Assembly: GCA_002504905.1 (NCBI GenBank)
Contig: DATY01000013.1
Location: 62,001 to 126,000 of the forward strand
Origin: Euryarchaeota archaeon UBA605
Lineage (GTDB): Archaea; Thermoplasmatota; Poseidoniia; Poseidoniales; Thalassarchaeaceae
DNA length: 64,000 bases
Direction of reading: 5' to 3'
Shown: piece by piece, positions 8,425 to 18,026 of the stretch
Layout of the letters: every line of letters starts with the position of its first letter
Numbering within the stretch: position 1 is the first letter of the stretch
Notes under the pieces: model-generated
What the model was told of the DNA's origin: nothing
What the model saw: the letters and a program-made list of their open reading frames with translations, nothing else
Databases searched by the model: none
Made by a program: the position numbers and the translations under genes

Positions 8425-10592
8425 TGACTGATAGTTGCCCCAGTCATGTTGTGAATACACGTCCCAATCCTAAACCTTGTCGCCCTCAAGACAGAGGTAA
8501 GTTTGAAATTTTACAAAAAGATGGTATGGCGAGAATTGGACGTTTACATACAAATCATGGTATGCTTAATACTCCAATGTTACTACCAGTAGTCAATCCG
8601 AATATCAGAACTATTGAACCTAGAGAAATGTGGGAAAAATATAGAGTTGATGGCTTGATCACTAATTCATATGTTATTTGGAAACATGATGATTTGAGTA
8701 AATCTGCTTTAGAAAATGGAGTACATGAACTAATTGACTTCCCTGGAATTATCGTCACTGATTCAGGTACTTTTCAATCATATGTTTATGGTGATGTAGA
8801 AGTTGGAGTAGAAGAGATAGTAAAGTTTCAAAGAGACATCGGTGTAGATATTGGAACCATGCTAGATGTTTTCGGTAGACCAGAGATGAGTAGAGAAGAA
8901 ATAGAATCAGCAGTAGAAATTACTGCTGAAAGGGCTCCTAATTCGTTAGATGTTGCTGGTGATGAGTTACTCTTGAATGGGCCAATTCAAGGAGGTCTTC
9001 ATGATGACTTAAGGGCCTTAGCTGGTGAACTAATGGGGCAAGTAAATGGTACTAATAGAGGGTTTACAATTCATCCGATAGGAGGAATTGTTCCCTTAAT
9101 GGAAAATCAAAAATATAAGGATTTATTTCGAATACTTTTATCGGCTAAATCTACCATTCCTCCTGACAGACCCATTCACTTGTTTGGATGTGGTCACCCC
9201 TTACTATTCCCTATGTCAATAGCATTGGGTGTAGATATTTTTGACTCCGCAGCTTATGCTCTTTTTGCACGAGGAAACCGTTTACTGACACCAACTGGTA
9301 CTATCCGGTTAGATGAAATCACTGAATGGCCATACAATTCTTCTGAATTGTTTAAGTGGACTCCTGAAGAAGTTAGGTCATTGGATAGTAAGGAACGTGA
9401 AAAAGTCTTAGCAAGACATAACTTAGAAGTTACCCAATCAGAACTGGCTCGATGTCGTGAAGCGATTAGAAATGGAAAAATTTGGCAATTAGCAGAAGAA
9501 AGAAGCCATTCTTCAGCTCATTTAAGAGAGGCATTTTTATGGGTACTGGACCAATTAGAAGATTCTGATGATGGCCCTGTTGGAGTCTCATCTTTGAGGA
9601 TGATTTCTTCTACAAATCCTATCAGAAAGGGTGGTGAGAACTTACTTGATGATATTGAAGATAGACCTCATATTCTTCATCTTAAATCTCTACTAGCATT
9701 AAGATGGAGGATACCAGGTTCATGGTGGGATAATTCTACTGGTGATCCTAAGAGAGTAGTAATCATCGAAGGGTCCAGCCCCCCTTGGCGTGAAAACTCA
9801 CTACATGCAGTAATTTCCATATTAAAGGAAACTCCTGAATCGATCATACTTATTTCAACTCCTATAGGGCTAATTCCTTACAGTTTAGAAGACGTGTCTC
9901 CTTGGTCTCATATTGATGGTTCTGATGATATTTGGGATTGCCCTTTAGATGAAGAAGAGATTTTTGACGAATTAATTGAATTAGGATTATCTGAAATTCC
10001 ATTTATTAGAATTACTCCCGATCCTCACTCTCAAATTGAAGAAAGTGGAATTGATGTTATTTTCGATTGGATTGATCGATGTTCTATTGTGGATAAATTA
10101 TCGGTTCTGAATGGCCTTTCTCCTTCTTTAGGGTGCAGGTTGACATCTGAAATGACTACACGTAAGTCTAAAACAAAAAGGATGGTTAATGTTTATTCTA
10201 ATGGTTTACATATTATTTCTCCCAGACTAAAAGATGGAGGTATTTCTTTAACATTAAACGGTGCTAAAATGATTAATCAGTTATCGCCAGGAACGCCACT
10301 TAATTTCGGAGAAGATTTTACAGGTCAAGAATTGGATCATCCAGGTGTTGCTAAAGTTATGATAGTAGATGATGCAATTCCATTTGTGGGCGAAGGTAGG
10401 AATGTGATGCAAGGATATGTACTTGGGGCAGATCCTCATTTAATTCCAGGTCAGCCATGCTTAGTTGTAGACTCGAATGGGAGATTAGTAGCTCACGGAA
10501 TACCAATAACATCAGCTCGTGAAATGGCATTTTTAACAAAAGGAATTGCTGTAAGGGTACGAGATGGCGCATTAAAAAATAAAAATAATTAA
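8421..10592 (+). CDS. tgtA: archaeosine tRNA-guanine transglycosylase with PUA domain, zinc cysteines missing
   Basis: Swaps guanine-15 of tRNA for preQ0, the first step to archaeosine. 723 residues. The transglycosylase barrel (about 20-340) keeps DSGTFQSY near residue 113, the GPIQGGLHDDLR substrate loop, the FGCGHP loop and the nucleophile region FDSAAYALFA near residue 273. The usual C-x-C-x2-C zinc motif should follow near residues 302-313, but the sequence there is EWPYNSSELFKWTPEE, with no cysteine; the later histidine (ARHNL) is kept. A middle region (about 430-560) resembles the ArcS-type DUF5591 domain but without the PC-x3-KPY motif. A PUA tRNA-binding domain (about 648-716) ends the protein. 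A second ATG at 8424 is an equally good start. Confidence 0.9.
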   Translation: MMTDSCPSHVVNTRPNPKPCRPQDRGKFEILQKDGMARIGRLHTNHGMLNTPMLLPVVNPNIRTIEPREMWEKYRVDGLITNSYVIWKHDDLSKSALENGVHELIDFPGIIVTDSGTFQSYVYGDVEVGVEEIVKFQRDIGVDIGTMLDVFGRPEMSREEIESAVEITAERAPNSLDVAGDELLLNGPIQGGLHDDLRALAGELMGQVNGTNRGFTIHPIGGIVPLMENQKYKDLFRILLSAKSTIPPDRPIHLFGCGHPLLFPMSIALGVDIFDSAAYALFARGNRLLTPTGTIRLDEITEWPYNSSELFKWTPEEVRSLDSKEREKVLARHNLEVTQSELARCREAIRNGKIWQLAEERSHSSAHLREAFLWVLDQLEDSDDGPVGVSSLRMISSTNPIRKGGENLLDDIEDRPHILHLKSLLALRWRIPGSWWDNSTGDPKRVVIIEGSSPPWRENSLHAVISILKETPESIILISTPIGLIPYSLEDVSPWSHIDGSDDIWDCPLDEEEIFDELIELGLSEIPFIRITPDPHSQIEESGIDVIFDWIDRCSIVDKLSVLNGLSPSLGCRLTSEMTTRKSKTKRMVNVYSNGLHIISPRLKDGGISLTLNGAKMINQLSPGTPLNFGEDFTGQELDHPGVAKVMIVDDAIPFVGEGRNVMQGYVLGADPHLIPGQPCLVVDSNGRLVAHGIPITSAREMAFLTKGIAVRVRDGALKNKNN

Positions 10593-10668
10593 TCAGGTCT
10601 TGTAGGGGATTAATTCAAGAACGTGATTTATAACGAAGTGATGACACTCGCAGTGCGAAGGCGATTTT

Positions 10669-11667
10669 ATGGTTGATTCATCTTCTAATAAATTAATCAT
10701 TGAAACTGTAGACTTAGTGAAAATGTATGGCCCTCATGTTGCTTTAGAAGGACTAAATCTTAAGTTAGAATCAGGAGCAATTGGGATTCTAGGACCTAAT
10801 GGAGCAGGTAAATCTACCTTTTTCAAATGTATTTTAGGCCTTATCACAACTACTTCTGGACAAGGTAAGGTTCTAGGGTATGACATTAAGACTCAGGGTG
10901 ATATAATTCGCTCTAGAATAGGATATATGCCTGAGTATGATTCTTTAGATCCAGAATTAATAGCTCTTGATCAAGTACGTTATTCTGGAGAATTAATCGG
11001 CATGAATCCTACACATGCGACGCAAAGAGCGCACGAAGTATTGGAATATGTGGGGCTTAAAGATCAGAGATACAGAAAAATAGGTACATTCAGTACTGGT
11101 ATGAAACAAGCCGCAAAATTAGCTTGTGCCTTAATTCATGATCCTGAGATATTGATTTGTGATGAACCAACTAATGGTCTCGATCAACGTTCAAGAGAAT
11201 TCATGTTGCAGACACTAAGGAATACCGTACAGCAAGGAAATAGAACTGTATTAATGAGCGGTCATGTAATGGATGATATTCAGGAAGTCTGTGATAGTAT
11301 TGTAATGATTTACAAAGGAAGAATTGTGGTTCATAGCCGAATTGAAGAGTTGGCAAGTCAAGTAGATGAAGAAATAGAAATTTCTGTATGGGGGGGTGCT
11401 TCTAGGATGCAAGAATCATTAGAATCTCGTAGACTATCCGTTCGTCGTTTAGGTCGAATTATTAGAGTTAAGGTTGAATCAGAAGATACAATTTCAACTA
11501 TCCTAGAATGCGCTGTGGAAAGCGGAGTACAAGTTCGTAGAATGGGCGAATATGAACCTGATTTAGAGGATATTTTCCTATTGATAATGGATAAGTTAGG
11601 GGCCGAAGTCAAGACAACTTCTGACTTGATGACTCCTGATCATACAAGGGGGGCGTATAATGAGTGA
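10669..11667 (+). CDS. ABC transporter ATP-binding protein (ABC-2 type)
   Basis: A 332-residue ATPase subunit. It shows Walker A GPNGAGKST (about 42-50), signature FSTGMKQAAKLA and Walker B ILICDEPTNGLD, followed by the roughly 100-residue C-terminal domain typical of ABC-2 exporters (CcmA/NatA group). It heads a run of four tightly packed transporter genes: ATPase, permease, ATPase, permease. The next gene begins inside its last codons (8-base overlap). The substrate cannot be told from the sequence. Confidence 0.9.
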   Translation: MVDSSSNKLIIETVDLVKMYGPHVALEGLNLKLESGAIGILGPNGAGKSTFFKCILGLITTTSGQGKVLGYDIKTQGDIIRSRIGYMPEYDSLDPELIALDQVRYSGELIGMNPTHATQRAHEVLEYVGLKDQRYRKIGTFSTGMKQAAKLACALIHDPEILICDEPTNGLDQRSREFMLQTLRNTVQQGNRTVLMSGHVMDDIQEVCDSIVMIYKGRIVVHSRIEELASQVDEEIEISVWGGASRMQESLESRRLSVRRLGRIIRVKVESEDTISTILECAVESGVQVRRMGEYEPDLEDIFLLIMDKLGAEVKTTSDLMTPDHTRGAYNE

Positions 11668-12673
11668 GGATTTGATAGATCTTGACGGTAGGCAAACTCG
11701 TATGGAAGCCGCTTATGGCTCTGATGACGGAGATGAAGATCTCTTTGCTATTACTGCTAAGAGGGAGGCATCTGTAGGTGCAATTTTTGAGCAAAATTAT
11801 CGACCTTGGGATGGAGATTTTGGTCCGAGATGGGTTAGAAATTATGCAATTTTCAGACATCATGTATTTGGTTTATTTAAATCCAAAGGTCATCGTAATT
11901 ATAATCCATTCATTCGATTAACAATCTTAGTAATTTTCATAGGCGCAATCTCTCCAATTGCTATGCTGTTCTTTTCATCTCTATTCGGCTCCGGTCCAGA
12001 TGGTTTCATCGATAAAATGTGGGGTGTTAACAGGAGCAATCTTTGGGGACAAGTATTGGGTTATTTCCCTAGAAATCTCTGTTATTGGCCACTCTTAACG
12101 GCACTTGTTGTGGGTGGAATGATTTCTGATGATAGGAGAAATGGGACTAGTGCAATATATTTTTCTAGACCAGTTACAAGAATTGATTACACCTCGATGA
12201 AATATCTAAGTGTTGCAGTAGTTTTAGGATTCGTAATTGTCTTTTCGTATATGTCATATTATACATTGGCTATTGTTTTCAAAGGCGAAGGTTGGGGATT
12301 CTTAATTGACACATTACCTATGTTCTTAGCCGGACTATTATGTAGTATTATGTTGGTAATTACATATACTTCGATAGGACTTGCATTATCCAGCATTAGT
12401 CAAAGTCGTTTTTTCTCTGCTATTGCATTTCTGAGTATAATTTATGGAACTAAATTAGTCGCTTTATTGATAGATCTTCAATTTGAGACATCTATTTTAT
12501 ACATACTAAGTCCGTATGATTGCCTCGCTCATTTCGGGCAGTGGATGTTGGGCTTGGAACTGAATTATTCTCATTCTTTATCCTTATCAATTGTATCTTT
12601 AATTTTAATGAATCTAGTATCAATATTAGTACTATTTTCTAGAGTTAGTTCACTGGAGGTTACTAGAGAATGA
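11660..12673 (+). CDS. ABC-2 type transporter permease
   Basis: A 337-residue membrane protein with an acidic, soluble N-terminus (about 80 residues) followed by six hydrophobic segments. The phrase GGMISDDRRNGTSAIYFSRP is the typical cytoplasmic loop of ABC-2 permeases (ABC-2 membrane family, usually 'D...GTl..ll..P'). It is flanked and overlapped by ATPase genes on both sides, so it most likely pairs with the ATPase at 10669. Confidence 0.8.
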   Translation: MSEDLIDLDGRQTRMEAAYGSDDGDEDLFAITAKREASVGAIFEQNYRPWDGDFGPRWVRNYAIFRHHVFGLFKSKGHRNYNPFIRLTILVIFIGAISPIAMLFFSSLFGSGPDGFIDKMWGVNRSNLWGQVLGYFPRNLCYWPLLTALVVGGMISDDRRNGTSAIYFSRPVTRIDYTSMKYLSVAVVLGFVIVFSYMSYYTLAIVFKGEGWGFLIDTLPMFLAGLLCSIMLVITYTSIGLALSSISQSRFFSAIAFLSIIYGTKLVALLIDLQFETSILYILSPYDCLAHFGQWMLGLELNYSHSLSLSIVSLILMNLVSILVLFSRVSSLEVTRE

Positions 12674-13608
12674 GTGGTAATGAAAAAGTCCCTTCTGTTT
12701 TAGTTGAAAATGTTTCCAAGTGGTACGGTCAAGTAATTGGAGTAAATGATGTTTCTTTGGCTATTGAAGGGGGAGTAACTGGAATTTTAGGACCAAATGG
12801 GGCCGGTAAGTCTACATTATTCAAACTATTAATGGGTAGAATTAAGCCGAGTCAAGGTAGTGTCAAATTATTTGGAATAGATCCTTGGCAAGATACTTCT
12901 CCTTATCGAAGGATAGGTTATGTGAGTGAATCGGAGAGACTCTATGATTGGATGACAGGTCAAGATTTTGTATCTACTCTAGCTAGATTACATGGGATGA
13001 CACGTAATGAAGCAAATTCTAGAGCAGAGCATGTTTTGAAATTCGTTGGACTTTACGATGTTCGGCATAAAGAAATTGGCAAATATAGTAAAGGAATGAG
13101 GCAGAGAGTTAAGATTGCACATGCCTTAGTACACGATCCTGATTTAATAATTTTAGATGAGCCACTACATGGTTGTGATCCGATTGCAAGAACTAGTATT
13201 ATGAATGTAATAAAAGAACTCGGGAATCAGGGTAAAACAGTTTTAGTTTCCAGCCATATTCTTGAAGAAATTGAGAGAATTACTGAACAAATTGTTATAT
13301 TGCATAATGGAAGATTATTGGCCTTAGGGAATATTTATGCAATTAGGGATCTATTGGATAAACACCCTCATAGAATAATGATCACAACTGAAGAGCCCCG
13401 GAAATTAGCTAATGCTTTTATCAGCGAAGAACCTATCTATGGAGTAAGATTTCCGGAAGATGGAAAGTTAGAGATTCAAACCAACGATCTGTCTGCGGCT
13501 CATTCAGTTTTGCCAAGAGTAATTGTTGAATCAGAAGTTAAAGTTTCTAGAATTGATAATCCTGATGATAATTTAGAATCTTTATTAGAGTATTTGATTG
13601 GAGGCTAG
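12670..13608 (+). CDS. ABC transporter ATP-binding protein (ABC-2 type), second copy
   Basis: A 312-residue ATPase with Walker A GPNGAGKST (about 39-47), signature YSKGMRQRVKIA and Walker B LIILDEPLHGCD. The usual T/N-G-L-D of the D-loop is H-G-C-D here, a mild deviation. It overlaps the upstream permease by four bases and lies three bases before the downstream permease, with which it probably pairs. Confidence 0.9.
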   Translation: MSGNEKVPSVLVENVSKWYGQVIGVNDVSLAIEGGVTGILGPNGAGKSTLFKLLMGRIKPSQGSVKLFGIDPWQDTSPYRRIGYVSESERLYDWMTGQDFVSTLARLHGMTRNEANSRAEHVLKFVGLYDVRHKEIGKYSKGMRQRVKIAHALVHDPDLIILDEPLHGCDPIARTSIMNVIKELGNQGKTVLVSSHILEEIERITEQIVILHNGRLLALGNIYAIRDLLDKHPHRIMITTEEPRKLANAFISEEPIYGVRFPEDGKLEIQTNDLSAAHSVLPRVIVESEVKVSRIDNPDDNLESLLEYLIGG

Positions 13609-13611
13609 AAA

Positions 13612-15279
13612 ATGGAAAAACTAGACGAACAAGGTAGAGGTCTCTCAACTACTGTCTGGACTCAACTTGATAGAAAAGCTGGAGCAATTACAGAACTAAC
13701 AATCAGACAACTTCGTAATCGTATTTCAACTTGGGTTGTTTTGGGAGTTGGCGTACTATTGATCTCCTTACTTCTAATATTTTACATTGATTCAATTAGG
13801 GATGAATTCGAATCCATTGATAATGATGGAGATAGTCAAGATTGGGATAATGATGGTTTTCCATTAGGGCAGGAATTGATTTATGGGACAAGTGACTATG
13901 ATGAATCTAGTTTCCCAGGTTCATCAGATTATATTTACCAAGGAGATATAGATTGGAATGATCAACCTAGAAACCATTACGGAAATCATACTTGGATATA
14001 TGCAATGGGTTATTTTTCTCCAACATGGATCGATGTAAATTCTTCTAATCCATTTTCATGGAATGAAAACTGGATTGATTGGAGTTTAGGAGATTATTTT
14101 TGTGAGGAAGAAGGAAATTTAGGTAGTAACCCATTTGGTGAAGGGAGATATACTTTACAAAGAAATTATTGTCAATTCGAGAATGGAACCTACATCATGT
14201 TCGGGGCTTCATTTACAGGAGAAGGTGAATTTTTTACCGAGCCTGGTTGGTATACTGAATGGGGTTACCTAACAGAACCCTTTTTGGTGGAAAAACATCC
14301 TAAATCGATGTATATTGACGAAGATGATATTGATTGGGATGGAACAAGTATTTCCAGTTCTCAAGGATTCGATGATGATGGAGACTGTCTGAAAGATGAT
14401 TATCTGGTTGAAAGCACTCCTAGCGATAGTAATAGGAATGGAATATTTTGCGATGTTCTATGGACATATGATCTGAATGGAAATCTCGTCAGTATCCGAG
14501 CAGATAATAATGTAGATGAAGATCCTGACGATTCTAGACATATTGGTGAATCTAGTCATAGGACTTTCATAATAGGGACTGGAAAAATTGCATTTGTAAT
14601 GATTCTCGGTCTATTCTTACCTCTATTTTTAGCACTAGGGTTAGTTAGAGATGAATCTGAAAATGGGACATTGCATTATCTTCTTTCTAAACCAATTCAT
14701 CGTGGTGAATTTATCCTATATCGATTATTGGGTTATCTGGCAATTGTTGTTTCATACACTGTAATTTTAACTTTCATAATTGCTTTTATTACCTCAATAA
14801 TTGGACCTGGAGAATCAATAATCCGACTCTCAGATTATCCCGTTTGGTTCGGAATCTCACTTTCTACAATATTAGTCTTGACAGCGTATGGTTCAGTTTT
14901 CAATACTGTGGGATTAGTCTTACCTCGATACGGGGTGTATCTTTGTATATTATTTGGAGTATGGGAATTTCTAATGGGTCTGTTCACAATCACTATTCCT
15001 AACTCTACTATTCCTATGCTATCCATTTCTCATTGGGCTATACAGATTATCGATGCTACTGTAATGATAGCTTGGAGTGATACAGCTCTAATGCAGCAAA
15101 AAGCAAATGCTTTTGGTTTGGAAACTGGGATATCTTTCTTCTGGCATCCTCCAGTTCATACTCTGGGTACAGGAAGCCCTTTCGTTGCATTAGTACTCAG
15201 CATAGTTTTCATTCTAATTTTCAGTTTAGGAATGATTTTGATTGGCCAATTAATTTTCAAAAGAAAGGAGATTATGTGA
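13612..15279 (+). CDS. ABC-2 permease with large acidic extracytoplasmic domain
   Basis: A 555-residue permease. One membrane segment near residues 40-60 is followed by about 260 residues of acidic, aromatic sequence and then five or six hydrophobic segments. The loop LGLVRDESENGTLHYLLSKPIHR, seen in pieces after the second membrane segment, is the ABC-2 permease signature. The inserted domain carries aspartate-rich calcium-loop-like stretches (DNDGDSQDWDNDG near residues 67-79, DDDGDC near 256) like those of thrombospondin type 3 or EF-hand-like repeats. It would face the cell exterior. The gene ends six bases before the next one. Confidence 0.82.
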   Translation: MEKLDEQGRGLSTTVWTQLDRKAGAITELTIRQLRNRISTWVVLGVGVLLISLLLIFYIDSIRDEFESIDNDGDSQDWDNDGFPLGQELIYGTSDYDESSFPGSSDYIYQGDIDWNDQPRNHYGNHTWIYAMGYFSPTWIDVNSSNPFSWNENWIDWSLGDYFCEEEGNLGSNPFGEGRYTLQRNYCQFENGTYIMFGASFTGEGEFFTEPGWYTEWGYLTEPFLVEKHPKSMYIDEDDIDWDGTSISSSQGFDDDGDCLKDDYLVESTPSDSNRNGIFCDVLWTYDLNGNLVSIRADNNVDEDPDDSRHIGESSHRTFIIGTGKIAFVMILGLFLPLFLALGLVRDESENGTLHYLLSKPIHRGEFILYRLLGYLAIVVSYTVILTFIIAFITSIIGPGESIIRLSDYPVWFGISLSTILVLTAYGSVFNTVGLVLPRYGVYLCILFGVWEFLMGLFTITIPNSTIPMLSISHWAIQIIDATVMIAWSDTALMQQKANAFGLETGISFFWHPPVHTLGTGSPFVALVLSIVFILIFSLGMILIGQLIFKRKEIM

Positions 15280-15285
15280 TTAATT

Positions 15286-16485
15286 ATGAATGATGAATTA
15301 ACTAGATTTTCTGGAGATTATTCCTCATTGTGGCGCTTGGATATTATGCCATCTTTACCGCGACTTTCATGGTGGTGGTGGTGGGTTATTTTATTCATTC
15401 CTGATCCTGATAATCCTTCACGATCAAGACAATTGATGGTTCTATGGTCATCAAAAGAAACGCCAGCAATACGTGTCAATCATCATTGGTGGAAACCAGG
15501 TTCAAGGATGAGGGTTGATGAACATGGAGGCCATGTAGTACCTGGAATGGTCTGCTCATGGTGGTATGATGGTAAGGAAATGCATGAGCCTTTAGTAATG
15601 AAAGAATGTAAGATGGTGTCTTTAGATGATAAACATCCATTATGGCCTTCTGATGGATCTGGAGAAGGTTCCGGCGCAGTGATTCCCTTGGTTGATGATG
15701 ATTTATCACTCGGTTTAACGAAAGGAAATAAGAAATTTTGGCTTAATCTGACTAGCGATAAAAGTGCCCAGAAAAATGGTGCTCCAAGTTCAATTAAGGC
15801 TGAACTTACTCCTTGGTGGGGGCCACCAAGTAAATTGACTTACAAGAATAATGTTTTCCTTTCCAATATGGGATATGATATATTGAGAATCCAGGGAACT
15901 AAAGCTTCTGTAGTAATTGATGGTGAAAAATTTGAAGGTACCGGATATTTCCAAAAAGTTAGCGTCCAGGCGCCAACTGTACCTTGGTTTTGGGGTATGT
16001 TGCATTTTGATGATGGTTCTTATCTAGACTGGTTCATGCCTCATATTTCATTTTCTTGTCTAAATATGGATGATAAACCTTGGAAATTAAGGGATATTTT
16101 TAGGAAAAAAATGAGTGGCTCCGGTATATTTCATGACGCCAACAGAGATAACACTGAAGAATTTAATAATTGCGAAGTAGAATTAGTTGATCCCGAAGGA
16201 GACGAAGAAATATTATTCGATAATGATGGTAACAAATTACCAAAATTTAGAGTTCGTTTATGGAATGAAAAAACTAAGATTTCTTTAGAAGTCAGAGCCG
16301 CATCTCGGGCAAGATGGACCTTCGATCAGCCAACTCGTGCGGGAATGATTAGTCATCTTACTTACAATGAGTACCCTCTTGAATTATTACGTATTTCAAT
16401 TTCTGATGAGCAAGGGCTCCGAACAAAGGATGATTATTCATGGATTCATGGTAATGCTGAACATTCATGGGGATTATTACATTAG
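15286..16485 (+). CDS. unknown protein, possibly CrtC/AttH-like lipocalin fold
   Basis: A 399-residue, tryptophan-rich protein without signal peptide or membrane segment. I do not firmly recognise it. The pattern of paired strands, the phrase WFWGMLHFDDGSYLDWF and the ending NAEHSWGLL recall the carotenoid hydratase CrtC/AttH lipocalin-like family, but this is a weak resemblance. Note the unusual WWWWW run near residues 29-33. It lies six bases after the ABC cluster and three bases before the next gene, so it is likely expressed with the transporter. Confidence 0.6.
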   Translation: MNDELTRFSGDYSSLWRLDIMPSLPRLSWWWWWVILFIPDPDNPSRSRQLMVLWSSKETPAIRVNHHWWKPGSRMRVDEHGGHVVPGMVCSWWYDGKEMHEPLVMKECKMVSLDDKHPLWPSDGSGEGSGAVIPLVDDDLSLGLTKGNKKFWLNLTSDKSAQKNGAPSSIKAELTPWWGPPSKLTYKNNVFLSNMGYDILRIQGTKASVVIDGEKFEGTGYFQKVSVQAPTVPWFWGMLHFDDGSYLDWFMPHISFSCLNMDDKPWKLRDIFRKKMSGSGIFHDANRDNTEEFNNCEVELVDPEGDEEILFDNDGNKLPKFRVRLWNEKTKISLEVRAASRARWTFDQPTRAGMISHLTYNEYPLELLRISISDEQGLRTKDDYSWIHGNAEHSWGLLH

Positions 16486-16488
16486 GAT

Positions 16489-17412
16489 GTGGTTTTATTG
16501 AATGAAATTGTATCTGAATTCAGAGATTCTATTGATGAAGAATTGGTAAGGAGAAAGTTTTCTTCATTAAATGATGATGAAATTCCTGTTTGGATGGGTT
16601 CACCGACAGTCCTCTCATACTCTCCAAGGTATCTTCTTGCAGTAATTATTTTCTCTGTACATTTCATATTCTATCGAGTAGCAGTTACTATTTTTGCAGA
16701 AGGAAAGGAAGGATTTTTTTACACATTTCTACGAATTATAGATCAGCTATTTGATTTAATTGACGTTTTCGCATTCATTATTGTAATGCTATTTATTGCG
16801 AGGATTAATCATTTTCTTAATATCTCAACATCAAGTTTGAGGACAACTTTTTTCTTGATAATTGTCGGTTTAATTCCATCTGTTTGGTATATTGTGAATA
16901 TAATTGACTGGATTTTAGTGCTAATAGGCAGAGAAGGGATAAACATCCCAGAATGGTTTGATACTTGGTTTCTAACTCTGGGAATAATAACTTCCATGAT
17001 TTTCTTGATTTATAATATCATTTCGCAATTTTCTTATTCATACCTAATTACTGATAAGAATATTTACATAAGGAGGAAAATTTTGCTATTTTATAATTCA
17101 ATCACAGTATTTAGGCTGGATGAATTAGTTAATCTCAAAACTCAGATGTCATTTTTTGGAAAAATAATAGGATATGGTAATATTTTACCGATCACAGAAG
17201 AAAGTATAGAAATACAATCTAAAATCAAAGTTGAGAAATCTGGATTTCAAAAGATAATTCATTTTATCAGGTTGTTTATCTCTTATCAGAGGCCAAAAAA
17301 GGAGTTACCAATTAATCCTTCTGAGTGTATTTTTGGAGTTAGAAAGCCAATGATTGTATATGAATTAGTAAACGAATTAATAGATGAAAATAATATTGAA
17401 ATAGAAATTTAG
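16489..17412 (+). CDS. membrane protein with bacterial PH-like (DUF304) domain
   Basis: A 307-residue protein with a GTG start directly after the previous stop. Four to five hydrophobic segments (about residues 45-60, 85-105, 115-140, 155-180) precede a region YSYLITDKNIYIRRKIL...FRLDELVNLKTQMSFFGKIIGYGNI that matches the bPH2/DUF304 pattern. Its function is unknown. It closes the co-directional block that begins with the ABC ATPase at 10669. Confidence 0.7.
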   Translation: MVLLNEIVSEFRDSIDEELVRRKFSSLNDDEIPVWMGSPTVLSYSPRYLLAVIIFSVHFIFYRVAVTIFAEGKEGFFYTFLRIIDQLFDLIDVFAFIIVMLFIARINHFLNISTSSLRTTFFLIIVGLIPSVWYIVNIIDWILVLIGREGINIPEWFDTWFLTLGIITSMIFLIYNIISQFSYSYLITDKNIYIRRKILLFYNSITVFRLDELVNLKTQMSFFGKIIGYGNILPITEESIEIQSKIKVEKSGFQKIIHFIRLFISYQRPKKELPINPSECIFGVRKPMIVYELVNELIDENNIEIEI

Positions 17413-17466
17413 GTTTCCGCATTGTTATTAATGAAAAGGTATCGAGAGTACATTAGAGGGATTCAC

Positions 17467-18012
17467 ATGTCCGAAGAAGATATCATTACAATTGCAGCAC
17501 AACACATTACCAAAGGAGATTTCATGGGAGCCATGGAAATATTTGAGAATCATGTTAATGAAAATCCTAAAGATCCTGCTGGATATCATGGTTGGGCTGA
17601 AGCAGCAATGTTTGAAATTCAAGAAAATGGTAATTTTGATGAAAAAGGAAATGATAGAATTAATGAGGGTAAAGTGCAGTCCTATCTTAGAAAAGCAGCA
17701 GGTTTAGAGCCAGATAACGCTGAATATCAGGCAGCATTTGCAAATGCCCTGATAGAGTTTGATCGTGTCCCTATGGCTGTTCGAGAATTCAAGAAGTTGA
17801 TTGAGCTTGGCAAGAAGATAGAAGATGTTGATGTTTCTTTCCATCTCTATGAGGCTGCTAAACAATTGATAGATTCAATTGATGTTAAAGTTGGTTATGA
17901 TCGCAGTGAGCAGTTTGCTAGACAATTTATTCCCATTGCAATTGAATTCGCAATTTTAGGATTAGGTTTCTCATCTGTAGAGGAAGCAATGGAATATCTG
18001 ACTGAGGAATAA
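17467..18012 (+). CDS. TPR-repeat protein
   Basis: A protein of about 181 residues made of tetratricopeptide-like helical pairs (for example GDFMGAMEIFENHVNENPKDPAGYHGWAEA in pieces, then LRKAAGLEPDNAEYQAAFANALIEFDRVPMAVREF). Such repeats bind partner proteins; no catalytic domain is present. I chose the ATG at 17467 because a GAGGG ribosome site sits six bases upstream; a TTG at 17422 would add 15 residues. It lies 14 bases upstream of truA. Confidence 0.75.
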   Translation: MSEEDIITIAAQHITKGDFMGAMEIFENHVNENPKDPAGYHGWAEAAMFEIQENGNFDEKGNDRINEGKVQSYLRKAAGLEPDNAEYQAAFANALIEFDRVPMAVREFKKLIELGKKIEDVDVSFHLYEAAKQLIDSIDVKVGYDRSEQFARQFIPIAIEFAILGLGFSSVEEAMEYLTEE

Positions 18013-18026
18013 GGGGGGAATTCCGA

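Noticed and set aside
10638..10644. GTGATGA (box C-like) before the first ABC ATPase gene
   Set aside because: No box D at a suitable distance and no terminal stem, so it does not support a C/D sRNA.
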